This document shows, in pieces, positions 1 through 7,302 of a DNA stretch of 15,999 nucleotides (position 1 is the stretch's first letter; every line of letters starts with the position of its first letter). The position numbers were made by a program, and so were the translations under genes. The DNA is from Bacilli bacterium (lineage in GTDB: Bacteria; Bacillota_I; Bacilli_A; RFN20; CAG-826): the NCBI GenBank assembly GCA_024698065.1, contig JAILRR010000040.1:1-15999 (forward strand). Direction: 5' to 3'. The notes beneath the pieces are model-generated. The model saw only the letters and a program-made list of their open reading frames with translations, had not been told where the DNA came from and made no database searches.

Positions 1-1
1 C

Positions 2-613
2 TTACTCAGCATCAAGGCTGTCTTCTTCAGCCCAAACAAACCATTCACTTGGGCCAGCGGAATCAAATCCCCTGTCTATTGCGACAACCGTCTCACCCTC
101 ACTGCCCCAGCAGTCAGAAGCGACGTTGAGAACGCCTTAGCTGAGACCATCAAAAAGAACTATCCAGAAGTCGAAGTTCTTATGGGTACCAGCACAGCTG
201 GTATTGCCCATGCTGCCATCGTCGGCCACATTATGAATCTCCCAATGGGTTATGTCAGAAGCGGCGCCAAAGACCATGGCAGACAGAACCAGATCGAAGG
301 CAAACTTGAGAAAGGCCAGAAGGTCGTCGTCGTTGAAGACCTTATCTCCACTGGCGGAAGCGTCCTCGAAGTCGTCGACGTCCTTAGAGAAGCCGGCGCC
401 GAGGTCCTTGGCATCGTCTCCATCTTCACCTATGGCATGAAGAAAGGCTTAGAGAGACTTGCCGCCGCTAACGTTAAGAACATCTCCCTCACCAACTTCG
501 ACGTCATCGCCTCCGTTGCCGCCGAAGAAGGCTACATCGAAAAGAGCGACATCGAGCGCTTAATCAAATTCAGAAACAATCCAAGCGACGAGAGCTGGAT
601 CAAAGGTGAATAA
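2..613 (+). CDS. pyrE: Orotate phosphoribosyltransferase (5' end outside window)
   Basis: Joins orotate to PRPP to make orotidine 5'-monophosphate, the fifth step of de novo UMP synthesis, in the cytoplasm. The reading frame is open from the first bases, and 203 residues are visible. They begin in the typical N-terminal stretch (PFTWASGIKSPVYCDNR) of a family usually about 210 residues long, so only about 10-15 residues lie outside. The flexible catalytic loop reads KDHGRQNQIEG. The PRPP-binding motif VVVVEDLISTGGS lies at about 323-361, with the acidic ED pair and the TGGS phosphate loop. An internal ATG at 182 is not the start, because conserved sequence precedes it. The stop codon lies two bases before the pyrB start, so the two genes are one transcription unit, and other pyr genes probably lie upstream. 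Identification is secure; the true start is not visible. Confidence 0.95.
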   Translation, partial: LLSIKAVFFSPNKPFTWASGIKSPVYCDNRLTLTAPAVRSDVENALAETIKKNYPEVEVLMGTSTAGIAHAAIVGHIMNLPMGYVRSGAKDHGRQNQIEGKLEKGQKVVVVEDLISTGGSVLEVVDVLREAGAEVLGIVSIFTYGMKKGLERLAAANVKNISLTNFDVIASVAAEEGYIEKSDIERLIKFRNNPSDESWIKGE

Positions 614-615
614 AG

Positions 616-1710
616 ATGCGCAGCGTCATCGATATCGTTGATTTATCGGTCGAAGAGATCGAATCCCTTTGCAAGAAGGCCATCGATATCTCTGAGAACC
701 CAGAGAAGTATAGCGAGGCCTGTAAGGGCAAGAAACTCGCTACGCTTTTCTATGAGCCATCAACGAGAACCCGTTTATCCTTCACCGCTGCCATGATGGA
801 GCTTGGCGGCAACGTCCTTGGTTTCGCTGGAGCAAGCAATTCTAGCGCCGCTAAAGGAGAGAGCTTTGCCGATACCGCGAAGACCGTTTCTTGCTACGCT
901 GACATCATCGCCATGAGAACAACGCAAGAGGGAGCGGCCTTAGTTGCATCCCGCGCTGGCTCCATCCCAGTCATCAATGCTGGAGATGGCAGACACTGCC
1001 ACCCAACCCAAACCATGGCGGATTTGCTGACGATTTATAAAGAAAAAGGCGGTTTTGATAACCTTACTGTCGGTTTCTGCGGAGACCTTAAGCTCGGTAG
1101 AACCGTCCACTCACTCTTAGCCGCTTTGTCGCGTTACAAGAACATCAAAGTGGTCCTCATCTCGCCAAAAGAGCTTAAGCTTCCTGACTATGTCAAAGAA
1201 GATATCCTTGAGCCTAACCATATGGAATATATTGAGACCACTTCCCTCGAGGAAGCCATGCCTTCCCTTGATGTCCTTTATATGACCCGCATCCAGCGTG
1301 AGAGATTCGACGACCTTGCCGAATACGAAAGGCTTAAGGATAACTACATCCTCACCGTCGATAAGCTCTCCACCGCCAAAAAGGACATGATCATCATGCA
1401 TCCGCTTCCACGCGTCAATGAGATCAGCGTCAAAGTGGACGATGATCCAAGAGCCTGCTACTTCAAGCAGTGTTTAAACGGCAAGTACATGAGAATGGCC
1501 CTCATCCTCATGCTTCTTGATATCGCGAAGAAGAATCCGGTTAAGGAAGATGCCTTCGCTGGCAAAGGCTACATCCATAGCGAGCACAAGTGCAACAACC
1601 CTAAGTGCGTGAGCGCTAACGAGCAAGAGCTTGAGCCACTCTACAAAAAGATCGATGATGAAGGACATATGAGATGTGTCTATTGCGACATCGGTGAGCC
1701 AAGCAAATAA
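616..1710 (+). CDS. pyrB: Aspartate carbamoyltransferase with fused C-terminal zinc module
   Basis: Condenses carbamoyl phosphate with aspartate, the committed step of pyrimidine synthesis. All catalytic landmarks are present: S-T-R-T-R at 49-53, the 80s-loop lysine K80, R101, HPTQ at 129-132, R162 (GRTVHS), T224-R225-x-Q227 and HPLP at 262-265. The catalytic chain normally ends near residue 305-310. This protein runs on to 364, and the tail holds C326-x4-C331 and C354-x2-C357. That is the cysteine spacing of the zinc domain of the E. coli regulatory chain PyrI (C-x4-C...C-x2-C). The nucleotide-binding allosteric domain of PyrI is not present, and no pyrI follows. The start is the ATG two bases after the pyrE stop, with AAAGGTGA just upstream as ribosome binding site. 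Inference: the module may stabilise subunit contacts without ATP/CTP control. Confidence 0.95.
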   Translation: MRSVIDIVDLSVEEIESLCKKAIDISENPEKYSEACKGKKLATLFYEPSTRTRLSFTAAMMELGGNVLGFAGASNSSAAKGESFADTAKTVSCYADIIAMRTTQEGAALVASRAGSIPVINAGDGRHCHPTQTMADLLTIYKEKGGFDNLTVGFCGDLKLGRTVHSLLAALSRYKNIKVVLISPKELKLPDYVKEDILEPNHMEYIETTSLEEAMPSLDVLYMTRIQRERFDDLAEYERLKDNYILTVDKLSTAKKDMIIMHPLPRVNEISVKVDDDPRACYFKQCLNGKYMRMALILMLLDIAKKNPVKEDAFAGKGYIHSEHKCNNPKCVSANEQELEPLYKKIDDEGHMRCVYCDIGEPSK

Positions 1711-1773
1711 ATTAGCAAAAGAAAAGAGGCTGGATCTGAACTGAACCCCTTTTCGTTCACAGGAAATAAATAA

Positions 1774-1989
1774 GACCTCCTACCGTATAATTGCGGCAGG
1801 AGGTTTTTTCCATACGGCACAAGCAAAGGCCGGAAACATAAGGGCCATCCGCCCAAGCCGAAGGCCGCGATGCTCAAAAAGGAGGCTCCGTACAACAATG
1901 ATGCGACATCATTGGAGCATCATATCCAACTCGCGGAGGAATGGATCGGGCTCTACAACACGAAGCGAATAAAAAACAGGAACCTTTGA
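1774..1989 (+). pseudogene. Transposase C-terminal fragment
   Basis: An open frame with no credible start runs from after a stop at 1771-1773 to TGA at 1987-1989. Its last third reads LEHHIQLAEEWIGLYNTKRIK, which resembles the end of IS3-family OrfB, where E-x-YI-x-FYN-x-x-R precedes the stop. The upstream part is basic and proline-rich (KGRKHKGHPPKPK) and was not recognised. The usual SPVEY segment after the YN..R motif is missing, and the frame is interrupted by two terminator hairpins. It is best read as debris inside the relic element and not as an expressed gene. Confidence 0.4.
1775..1809 (+). terminator. Rho-independent terminator of pyrE-pyrB
   Basis: The stem ACCTCCTACCG (1775-1785) pairs with CGGCAGGAGGT (1794-1804) with one A/C mismatch, across an 8-base loop. 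A T6 run follows at 1804-1809. It lies 65 bp after the pyrB stop, on the coding strand and inside the relic element. Confidence 0.85.
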
Positions 1990-2001
1990 CGATTCCTGTT
2001 T
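1971..2001 (-). terminator. Rho-independent terminator of the plsX-to-lemA operon
   Basis: Perfect 9-bp arms AAACAGGAA (1974-1982) and TTCCTGTTT (1993-2001) flank a 10-base loop. Read on the minus strand, the stem runs straight into a T6 tract (complement of 1971-1976). It is the first good terminator downstream of lemA, about 70 bp past its stop, and it also lies inside the relic element. On the plus strand the hairpin is followed by GGGCC and then T5, so weak bidirectional action is possible. Confidence 0.75.
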
Positions 2002-2070
2002 GGGCCTTTTTCCAGAAGTGCCAGATTTGGGGTCGCTTCAATCCAGCCTCTTTTTTGTTTGCGTGGTTGT

Positions 2071-2736
2071 TTAGAAGAAAACGCCTTCGGATTCTTCTTT
2101 CATCGCTAAGCTAGCGGTGAATGGAATACGGGTGGTGTAACCTTCTTTGGCAGCGACGTATTTTTTCGCCCAAAGGCTGAAGATCTCGCTGTTCCAGTGA
2201 TTGACGGCGTCGTTATAGACCTCACGGGCAGCGGTGATTTCCTGCTGGAGGTAGGAGTTTTGCTGCATGACAGCGGCGATTTCCTGATGAGCCTTGAGTT
2301 CTGGGTATTTCTCGAAAGCGATGCTGATCTTCTTGTCGATGTTCTCAAGAGAGGTCTGGAGTTCGTTACGAGCAGCATCTGGATCGATGCCACCGCGAGC
2401 CTTCGCGATGTTGGTGAAGGTATCTTTGTCTAAGTCAACGGCCTTGTCGAGAAGCTTAGCGGCATTCTTAAGGATGGTGACACGCTGAACCATGTAGTTG
2501 TCGATGGTTGAGGCGTCGTGCTGAATCTTCTGCTCGAGTTGTTTGAAGTAAGTCTTGGCTTTGGCTTTCTTAAACATGTAGACGATTCCACCGATGATGA
2601 AGAGGAACCAAACGCCGATGTTGACAAATTTGTCCATGCCATCAAGTTTGACTGGAACTTTCTTTTCGATGACGTGAACGCGTAAGCCTTCAGTGTTTTC
2701 CAAGGACTTGTCTAATTCGTCTAATTGTGGTGCCAT
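2071..2736 (-). CDS. lemA: LemA family membrane protein
   Basis: A LemA-family protein of 221 residues. A hydrophobic helix lies at about 37-55 (WFLFIIGGIVYMF) and is followed by a basic KKAKAK stop-transfer sequence. A long, mostly helical domain follows, with family features: YPELKAHQEI at about 144-153, then Q-x-EI-x-x-AR-x-x-YN-x-x-V-x-x-WN at 164-182. The usual LemA alignment starts just after the membrane helix; the 36-residue segment before it is an extra N-terminal piece. The biochemical role of LemA proteins is not established; they are small membrane-anchored helical bundles. The start ATG has AAAGGAG seven bases upstream. The gene is last in the plsX operon, 64 bp after the 617-aa membrane-protein gene, and appears to have its own promoter in that gap. 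Confidence 0.88.
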   Translation of the reverse strand: MAPQLDELDKSLENTEGLRVHVIEKKVPVKLDGMDKFVNIGVWFLFIIGGIVYMFKKAKAKTYFKQLEQKIQHDASTIDNYMVQRVTILKNAAKLLDKAVDLDKDTFTNIAKARGGIDPDAARNELQTSLENIDKKISIAFEKYPELKAHQEIAAVMQQNSYLQQEITAAREVYNDAVNHWNSEIFSLWAKKYVAAKEGYTTRIPFTASLAMKEESEGVFF

Positions 2737-2757
2737 AGTATGTCTCCTTTATTTGCT

Positions 2758-2774
2758 TGGCTTTATATTAGCAC
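2758..2774 (-). promoter_or_regulatory. Putative extended -10 promoter of lemA
   Basis: On the minus strand TGCTAATAT forms an extended -10 (TGn plus TAATAT, complement of 2765-2770). No good -35 is seen. A start at about 2758 (A) would give a 22-base leader containing the AAAGGAG site. The same 12-mer (plus-strand TTATATTAGCAC) occurs again just upstream of recG. Confidence 0.45.
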
Positions 2775-2785
2775 CCTTAGGGTGC
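2771..2785. promoter_or_regulatory. Perfect palindrome in the lemA promoter
   Basis: GCACCC-TTA-GGGTGC: 6-bp arms with a 3-bp centre. It abuts the putative lemA -10 and occupies the spacer toward the -35. No T-run follows on either strand, so it is not a terminator. It could be an operator or a short RNA hairpin in read-through mRNA from the upstream genes. Confidence 0.4.
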
Positions 2786-2800
2786 AAATAAACATAGTTT

Positions 2801-4654
2801 TTACTTGTCGACAAAATATTCGACCAAGGTGTTGTTGATGTCCTCAAGGAATTCTTCGTTTCCTTCAAAGACGGCGAGCAGACCTCTTTCGAAATGGGTC
2901 CAAGCTCCCCTGATGCCGCATCCTCCGAAATCAGAGTCTTTACCATCGAGGTAGGCTTTTCTTGAACCGCCGACTTTTGAGATGCCAATATTTGAAACCT
3001 TATGGACCTCATCATATCTGATCCAATGGACAGGGACGCTATGGAAGCAGCCATCCCCTCCTAAAACGGAAACGTAATCAACCATCGGGGTTTCTTTGAA
3101 AGACATAGCATTTACGCGAACATGGTCACCTTTTCCACCTCTCCTTGAGGCCGCTTCTGCTTTCAAAATTAGTGGCAAATCACTCCCGGCTTCATCCGGA
3201 ATGAAGAGCATTGGGTCTAAACCATTAGCCAAGGTCTCTTGCTCGAAGCTTGAGAAATTGGAACGATATGGAGTTTTGAAAATGTATTCGAAAGGCTTGT
3301 GAATCTGATATAGAGGAACGCTTAAGATTGGAGCGAGATCGAAGAAGAGATTCTTGATGAAGTCATCACAGTATTTGACGAAATCCTCTTTCATCTTTGA
3401 AAGGTCGTAGCCCATGAAATTGGTTGGCGATGAAGAATAGTCGAACTTCTGAGAGTGTTCGCTTTTCACGATTGTGATCATATTGTGTTTCACCATTGAG
3501 AAATCATCGCCATATGGCTCAGGGTTCTCCATGAGATCGAGGGTGTTCTTGATGGCAAGAGGTGTATAGAGCAAACGGAATTCAACTTCGTTGTTTCTGT
3601 CATACGCACCGAAAAGAGCATCAAACTCATCATCGCCCAATTTGGTGAAATTCTGACTGATATTGCCAAGATCTTTGGCTTCTTTCTTATCGAGTTTTTT
3701 AATGCGGTTCTTGACGAATCTCTCCCTTTCTTTATCGTTCATCTTCTCAGCATGAACCGGGGTGCGGGTGAACTTAAGGTGCGGAGCGGCTTCGGAACCA
3801 TAAACAAGGCGGGTCTCCGTCGCGTAACCTGGAGCAGGATGGGTCGCATAGGCGTGAAGGGTTTGGGTGTGGTGATTGACCTGAACGCGTCCTTGGCTAT
3901 CGCGCGAGGTCGTTGTCCAATGAATCGTCAAAGTGCCTTCGTAACGCTTATCGTAGATTCGGCAATCGAGAGTCTTCTCAAGAACGAAAGGGTTACCTTG
4001 AATCTGACCGCTTAAGACTTCGAGAACGGAACTGTATGGGTCAGTGATTTCCTCAAAGCCAAACTTCTCCATAAGGGCTTCGAGACGATCGCCCATGAAA
4101 ACCGGGTCAAGATCGATGATTGGGGTGGCTTTTTCCATGATTTCCTGAGGCGCTCCCCAATCGAGCGCGTCATTTAATGGAGCGGTGTTTTTGTAGCAAG
4201 CCTCAATAAGCTCATCTTTCTTCCCTTTGGCTTTACCAAGGGCTTCTTTGGCTGGTGCAAGCTTCTTTTTGAAGGCAACCGATTGAATGACGAGTAAGGC
4301 GATACCAAGAGCAAGGCCGACTCCGAAGACAATCCAGCCAATCCAAGAATTATCTGATCCCGACATGGCAACGAAAATGCCGATGATAGCGGCAACCAAA
4401 AAGACGATGCCAAAGGCCATGACGGTGTTTTTTGCCCCTTTGATTTTGTTATAAGCCTTGAGGGCGACGTTATATTCGTCTTGGGACTTTGCGAGTTTCT
4501 TGAGAAGGAGAGCGTTCTCTTCTTTGTTCACGCCGGATTTGGCGCAAAGATCATCGAAATACGATGCCGCAGTATCGTGATACTGCTTCTTAAGCATCGT
4601 GTTGTACATCTTCTTCGGCTGATAGATTACTTGCTTCTCTGCTTCATCTGCCAT
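2801..4654 (-). CDS. Uncharacterised 617-aa two-helix membrane protein paired with LemA
   Basis: Function not recognised. The order is: a charged N-terminal helical region (1-75, likely coiled coil around 44-74), two adjacent membrane helices at about 76-97 and 103-126 joined by a short GSDNSW loop, a lysine-rich helical stretch at 128-152, then about 460 hydrophilic residues. Basic residues on the outer side of both helices (KIKGAK before, FKKK after) suggest that both ends are cytoplasmic, leaving a large cytoplasmic domain. The C-terminus is glycine-rich (VGGSRK, GGCGIRGAW) and ends in an acidic helix. There is no signal peptide and no known catalytic motif. The start ATG overlaps the ffh stop (TAATG) and has GGAGG within the last codons of ffh, so it is translationally coupled to Ffh. 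It may match large LemA-adjacent hypothetical proteins of Mollicutes; I cannot verify this. Confidence 0.85.
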   Translation of the reverse strand: MADEAEKQVIYQPKKMYNTMLKKQYHDTAASYFDDLCAKSGVNKEENALLLKKLAKSQDEYNVALKAYNKIKGAKNTVMAFGIVFLVAAIIGIFVAMSGSDNSWIGWIVFGVGLALGIALLVIQSVAFKKKLAPAKEALGKAKGKKDELIEACYKNTAPLNDALDWGAPQEIMEKATPIIDLDPVFMGDRLEALMEKFGFEEITDPYSSVLEVLSGQIQGNPFVLEKTLDCRIYDKRYEGTLTIHWTTTSRDSQGRVQVNHHTQTLHAYATHPAPGYATETRLVYGSEAAPHLKFTRTPVHAEKMNDKERERFVKNRIKKLDKKEAKDLGNISQNFTKLGDDEFDALFGAYDRNNEVEFRLLYTPLAIKNTLDLMENPEPYGDDFSMVKHNMITIVKSEHSQKFDYSSSPTNFMGYDLSKMKEDFVKYCDDFIKNLFFDLAPILSVPLYQIHKPFEYIFKTPYRSNFSSFEQETLANGLDPMLFIPDEAGSDLPLILKAEAASRRGGKGDHVRVNAMSFKETPMVDYVSVLGGDGCFHSVPVHWIRYDEVHKVSNIGISKVGGSRKAYLDGKDSDFGGCGIRGAWTHFERGLLAVFEGNEEFLEDINNTLVEYFVDK

Positions 4655-6000
4655 TAGTGCATTCCTCCGAATCCACCAAATCCACCAGGCATCTTGCCTG
4701 ATTTGCTATATTGTTTCATCTGCTTCATCATCTGTTTGGAGTTTTCCCATTTGCGGATGACGCGGTTGACATCTGCATTGGTTTTTCCTGAACCTTTAGC
4801 GATTCTATTCTTTTGCGAGAATTTGAGGACTTCTGGATGACGTCTTTCATATGGTGTCATCGAATTGATGATGGCCTCAAAAACTTTCATCTCTTTCTTG
4901 GCTTGCTCTTGTTGTTCATCGCTGACCTTTGGCATACCTGGAATCATCTTAAGAAGGCTTCCTAAGGAACCAAGCTTCTGAACCATCTTCATTTGCTTAA
5001 GCATGTCTTCAAGGGTGAAATCCCCTTCCATGAGCTTACGGCCTTCGCGTTCCGCTTCTTTTTGGTCGACGGTCTCTTGGACTTTTTCGACAAGAGAGAC
5101 GACGTCCCCCATGCCAAGGATTCTGTCTGCCATACGGTCAGGATAGAAGATGTCGAGGTCAGTGAGTTTCTCACCGACGCCGGCGAATTTGATCGGGAGA
5201 CCGGTCATATATTTGATTGAAAGAGCGGCACCGCCTTTGGCGTCACCATCAAGTTTGGACATGATGACACCGGTGAGACGTAAGTCTTGGTTGAAGGTGT
5301 TAGCGACGTTAACGGAATCTTGACCGGCTGCGGCATCAACTAATAAGAGAACCTCATCTGGGTGGACCGCTTTGTTGATGTTCTTAAGCTCATCCATGAG
5401 TTTCTCATCGATTTGAAGACGGCCAGCGGTATCGAGGATGAGGACGTCATAATTCTCATCGGTCGCTTTCTTGACGGCTTTCTTAGCGACTTCAACAGGA
5501 TCAACATCTGTGCCCATGTTGAAGAAATCGACACCGACTTGTTTGGCAACGGTTCCTAACTGCTCGATAGCGGCTGGACGATAGACGTCTAAACCAGCAA
5601 GGAGAGGTTTCTTGGAAAGTTTGTTCTTGAGGAGGTTAGCGAGTTTACCAGCACTGGTGGTCTTGCCTGAACCCTGCAGACCAACAAGCATGATGATTGT
5701 GAGTCCATTCTGGTATTTGATTTGGCTATTGTCTTGACCAAGGAGGGAAACAAGCTCATCGTGACAAATCTTGATGAATTGCTGTGAAGGGTTGACCTTT
5801 AAAAGGACCTCTTGTCCAAGGGCCTTTTCCCTAACGTCCTCGGTGAAGGCTTTGACGACTTTGAAGTTGACGTCAGCCTCTAAGAGAGCGATACGGATTT
5901 CGCGGATTGCGCTTTCGACATTGGCTTCGGTGAGCTTGTCTTCTTTGCGCATCTTCTTAAAGAGGGCGCTGAATTTTTCTGATAATGTCTCAAATGCCAT
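4654..6000 (-). CDS. ffh: Signal recognition particle protein Ffh (SRP54)
   Basis: GTPase that binds 4.5S/6S RNA and signal sequences and docks ribosomes on FtsY at the membrane. It has 448 residues, the usual size. The N domain covers 1 to about 90. G-domain motifs are G1 GLQGSGKTT (107-115), DVYRPAA (138-144), DTAGR (190-194) and SKLDGDAKGG (248-257). The methionine-rich M domain runs from about 325 to 435. It includes the signal-sequence groove region (DMLKQMKMVQKLGSLGSLL) and the RNA-binding stretch (TPYERRHPE ... RIAKGSG, 382-405). The tail is glycine-rich (GGFGGFGGMH). The start has AAGGAG seven bases upstream, inside ylxM, and overlaps the ylxM end by 11 bp. Its last codons carry the ribosome binding site for the 617-aa membrane-protein gene. 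Identification is secure. Confidence 0.98.
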   Translation of the reverse strand: MAFETLSEKFSALFKKMRKEDKLTEANVESAIREIRIALLEADVNFKVVKAFTEDVREKALGQEVLLKVNPSQQFIKICHDELVSLLGQDNSQIKYQNGLTIIMLVGLQGSGKTTSAGKLANLLKNKLSKKPLLAGLDVYRPAAIEQLGTVAKQVGVDFFNMGTDVDPVEVAKKAVKKATDENYDVLILDTAGRLQIDEKLMDELKNINKAVHPDEVLLLVDAAAGQDSVNVANTFNQDLRLTGVIMSKLDGDAKGGAALSIKYMTGLPIKFAGVGEKLTDLDIFYPDRMADRILGMGDVVSLVEKVQETVDQKEAEREGRKLMEGDFTLEDMLKQMKMVQKLGSLGSLLKMIPGMPKVSDEQQEQAKKEMKVFEAIINSMTPYERRHPEVLKFSQKNRIAKGSGKTNADVNRVIRKWENSKQMMKQMKQYSKSGKMPGGFGGFGGMH

Positions 6001-6328
6001 TGATATACTCCTTGAGAGCGTCTAGTGCTTCTTCTTTTTCTTCGTTAGTTGTCGCCTTCTCAACTTTTTCGAGGCGTTTTTGCAAGGCTTTTTTCGTTTT
6101 CAAGAGTCTGATTTTGTTTTCGGTTTCCTCGAGTTTGGCGTTTGCTTTCTTGAGGGTATCGTTGACTGCGCTTCTCGAGATGCCCCTATCTTCAGCGATC
6201 TCGCTAAGTGAGAGGTCATATAGGTAATACTCTTTGAAAAGGTCTTGCTGGGTCTTCGTGAGAAGCTCCCCATAGGCATCAAAGAGTTCAATCATCTCTT
6301 CGCGTTTCTCAATGATCTCGTCTTTCAT
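5990..6328 (-). CDS. ylxM: YlxM/p13-like helix-turn-helix protein of the SRP operon
   Basis: A small protein (112 residues) of the YlxM family, which in Gram-positive bacteria sits between ftsY and ffh and is regarded as an SRP-associated factor. The N-terminal half resembles sigma-70 region 4: LTKTQQDLFKEYY, then a helix-turn-helix with LSEIAEDRGISRSAVNDTLKK at about 56-76. The remainder is a charged helix, probably coiled coil (KLEETENKIRLLKTKKALQK). The start overlaps the ftsY stop as ATGA, and the end overlaps the ffh start by 11 bp, so expression is coupled on both sides. A bound nucleic acid has not been firmly established for the family. Confidence 0.9.
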   Translation of the reverse strand: MKDEIIEKREEMIELFDAYGELLTKTQQDLFKEYYLYDLSLSEIAEDRGISRSAVNDTLKKANAKLEETENKIRLLKTKKALQKRLEKVEKATTNEEKEEALDALKEYINGI

Positions 6329-7302
6329 TTCTTCTCATTTCCCACTAGAAGAGCATGGAGATATTCGTCGAGGTCAAATTCCTCAAGGTCATCCATTCCT
6401 TCGCCAAGTCCGATGAAACGAACTGGAACACCAAGCTCATCGCGAATCGAAAGGATGATTCCGCCTTTTGAGGTTCCATCCATCTTGGTGATGACGATAC
6501 CGCTGATATCGCTCACTTCTTTGAAAGCACTGGCTTGCGACACTCCGTTTTGTCCTGTTGTCGCATCGATGATTAAGAAAGTCTCATGAGGTGCGCCGGG
6601 AATCTCACGTTCAAGAACGCGTTTGATTTTGCCTAGCTCCGCCATAAGGTTGGCTTTGTTATGGAGGCGGCCTGCGGTATCGACGATCATGAGGTCGATG
6701 TTATTCGCTTTGGCGTATTTGGCGCCATCATAGCAAACGGAAGCAGGGTCACCATTCTCTAAACCGGTGACGATTGGGCACTTCAAACGTTCAGCCCAAA
6801 TCTTAAGCTGTTCCACTGCTCCGGCTCTAAAAGTGTCAGCAGCGACAAGCATGACCTTCTTGCCTTTGTTCATGTAACGATGAGCGAGTTTGGCGATGGA
6901 AGTCGTTTTGCCTACGCCGTTCACGCCTTCAACAAGAAGAACGGTTGGTCTTTCTTCAGCGAACTGGATTTCGTTGGTGATGCTTTCTCCGCCTTCGACG
7001 TAGCTCACGAACATCTGGTCGATAAGCTCTTCGTTGATTTTAGAAGGTTCGGAGATTCCTTCTTTCTGAGATTTGTCGAGGAGGTTTTCGACGAGTTTAA
7101 GGGTAAGACCCACTCCAACATCGGCTTCGATGAGGATTTGCTCTAATTCCTCGAAATAGGAATTGTCGACTTTCTTGTAACGTTTCGAAAGATCTTCAAG
7201 GCGATCAGCAAAAGCGGCCCTGCTCTTGGCTAAGCCTTTCTCATATTTCGTGCTGTTCTCTTTCTTCGAGAACTTGCTTTTTAAATAACTGAATAAGCCC
7301 AT
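6325..7302 (-). CDS. ftsY: Signal recognition particle receptor FtsY
   Basis: SRP receptor GTPase that forms a complex with Ffh at the cytoplasmic membrane. It has 325 residues: only the NG core and a short N-terminal helix (MGLFSYLKSKFSKK), which is amphipathic and basic and probably binds the membrane directly. The long acidic A domain of E. coli FtsY is missing, as in many Gram-positives. Motifs are G1 GVNGVGKTT (126-134), DTFRAGAVEQ (156-165), DTAGR (208-212) and TKMDGTSKGG (272-281). The start overlaps the rnc stop (TAATG) with AAGGAG five bases upstream, and the stop overlaps the ylxM start (ATGA). In Bacillus smc separates rnc and ftsY; here they are directly joined. Confidence 0.98.
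   Translation of the reverse strand: MGLFSYLKSKFSKKENSTKYEKGLAKSRAAFADRLEDLSKRYKKVDNSYFEELEQILIEADVGVGLTLKLVENLLDKSQKEGISEPSKINEELIDQMFVSYVEGGESITNEIQFAEERPTVLLVEGVNGVGKTTSIAKLAHRYMNKGKKVMLVAADTFRAGAVEQLKIWAERLKCPIVTGLENGDPASVCYDGAKYAKANNIDLMIVDTAGRLHNKANLMAELGKIKRVLEREIPGAPHETFLIIDATTGQNGVSQASAFKEVSDISGIVITKMDGTSKGGIILSIRDELGVPVRFIGLGEGMDDLEEFDLDEYLHALLVGNEKK

Larger units (their letters stand above)
1722..2054 (+). mobile_element. Degenerate IS3-type element or MITE-like relic between convergent operons
   Basis: This region fills most of the 360-bp gap between pyrB and lemA, which has no intact gene. Its ends are inverted copies of AAAAGAGGCTGGAT (1722-1735 and the complement of 2041-2054). 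The similarity continues inward: TGAACTGAACCCC on the left and TGAAGCGACCCC on the right. This is the layout of IS3-family ends, where TG is followed by a CCCC-containing inner part. Inside, a frame on the plus strand resembles the C-terminus of an IS3 OrfB transposase (EEWIGLYNTKRI). No catalytic DDE region can fit in 333 bp, so the copy is internally deleted and cannot move on its own. No convincing target duplication was seen. Family assignment is by pattern recall only. Confidence 0.6.

Noticed and set aside
182..613. Separate short pyrE starting at the internal ATG
   Set aside because: Conserved orotate phosphoribosyltransferase sequence is continuous upstream of 182 to the window edge.
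1680..1898. Minus-strand frame of 72 residues between pyrB and lemA
   Set aside because: It overlaps the pyrB end, reads through the pyrB terminator and the relic inverted repeat, and resembles no protein. No ribosome binding site was seen.
2771..2785. Hairpin after the 617-aa gene as a terminator
   Set aside because: Only six pairs and no T-run on either strand. lemA continues 35 bp further on.
3752..4015. Plus-strand frame of 87 residues
   Set aside because: Opposite the 617-aa membrane-protein gene, with no ribosome binding site and a composition typical of an antisense shadow.
5990..7302. Mycoplasma-type genetic code with TGA as tryptophan
   Set aside because: TGA ends ftsY and ylxM at conserved positions, and tryptophan is encoded by TGG.
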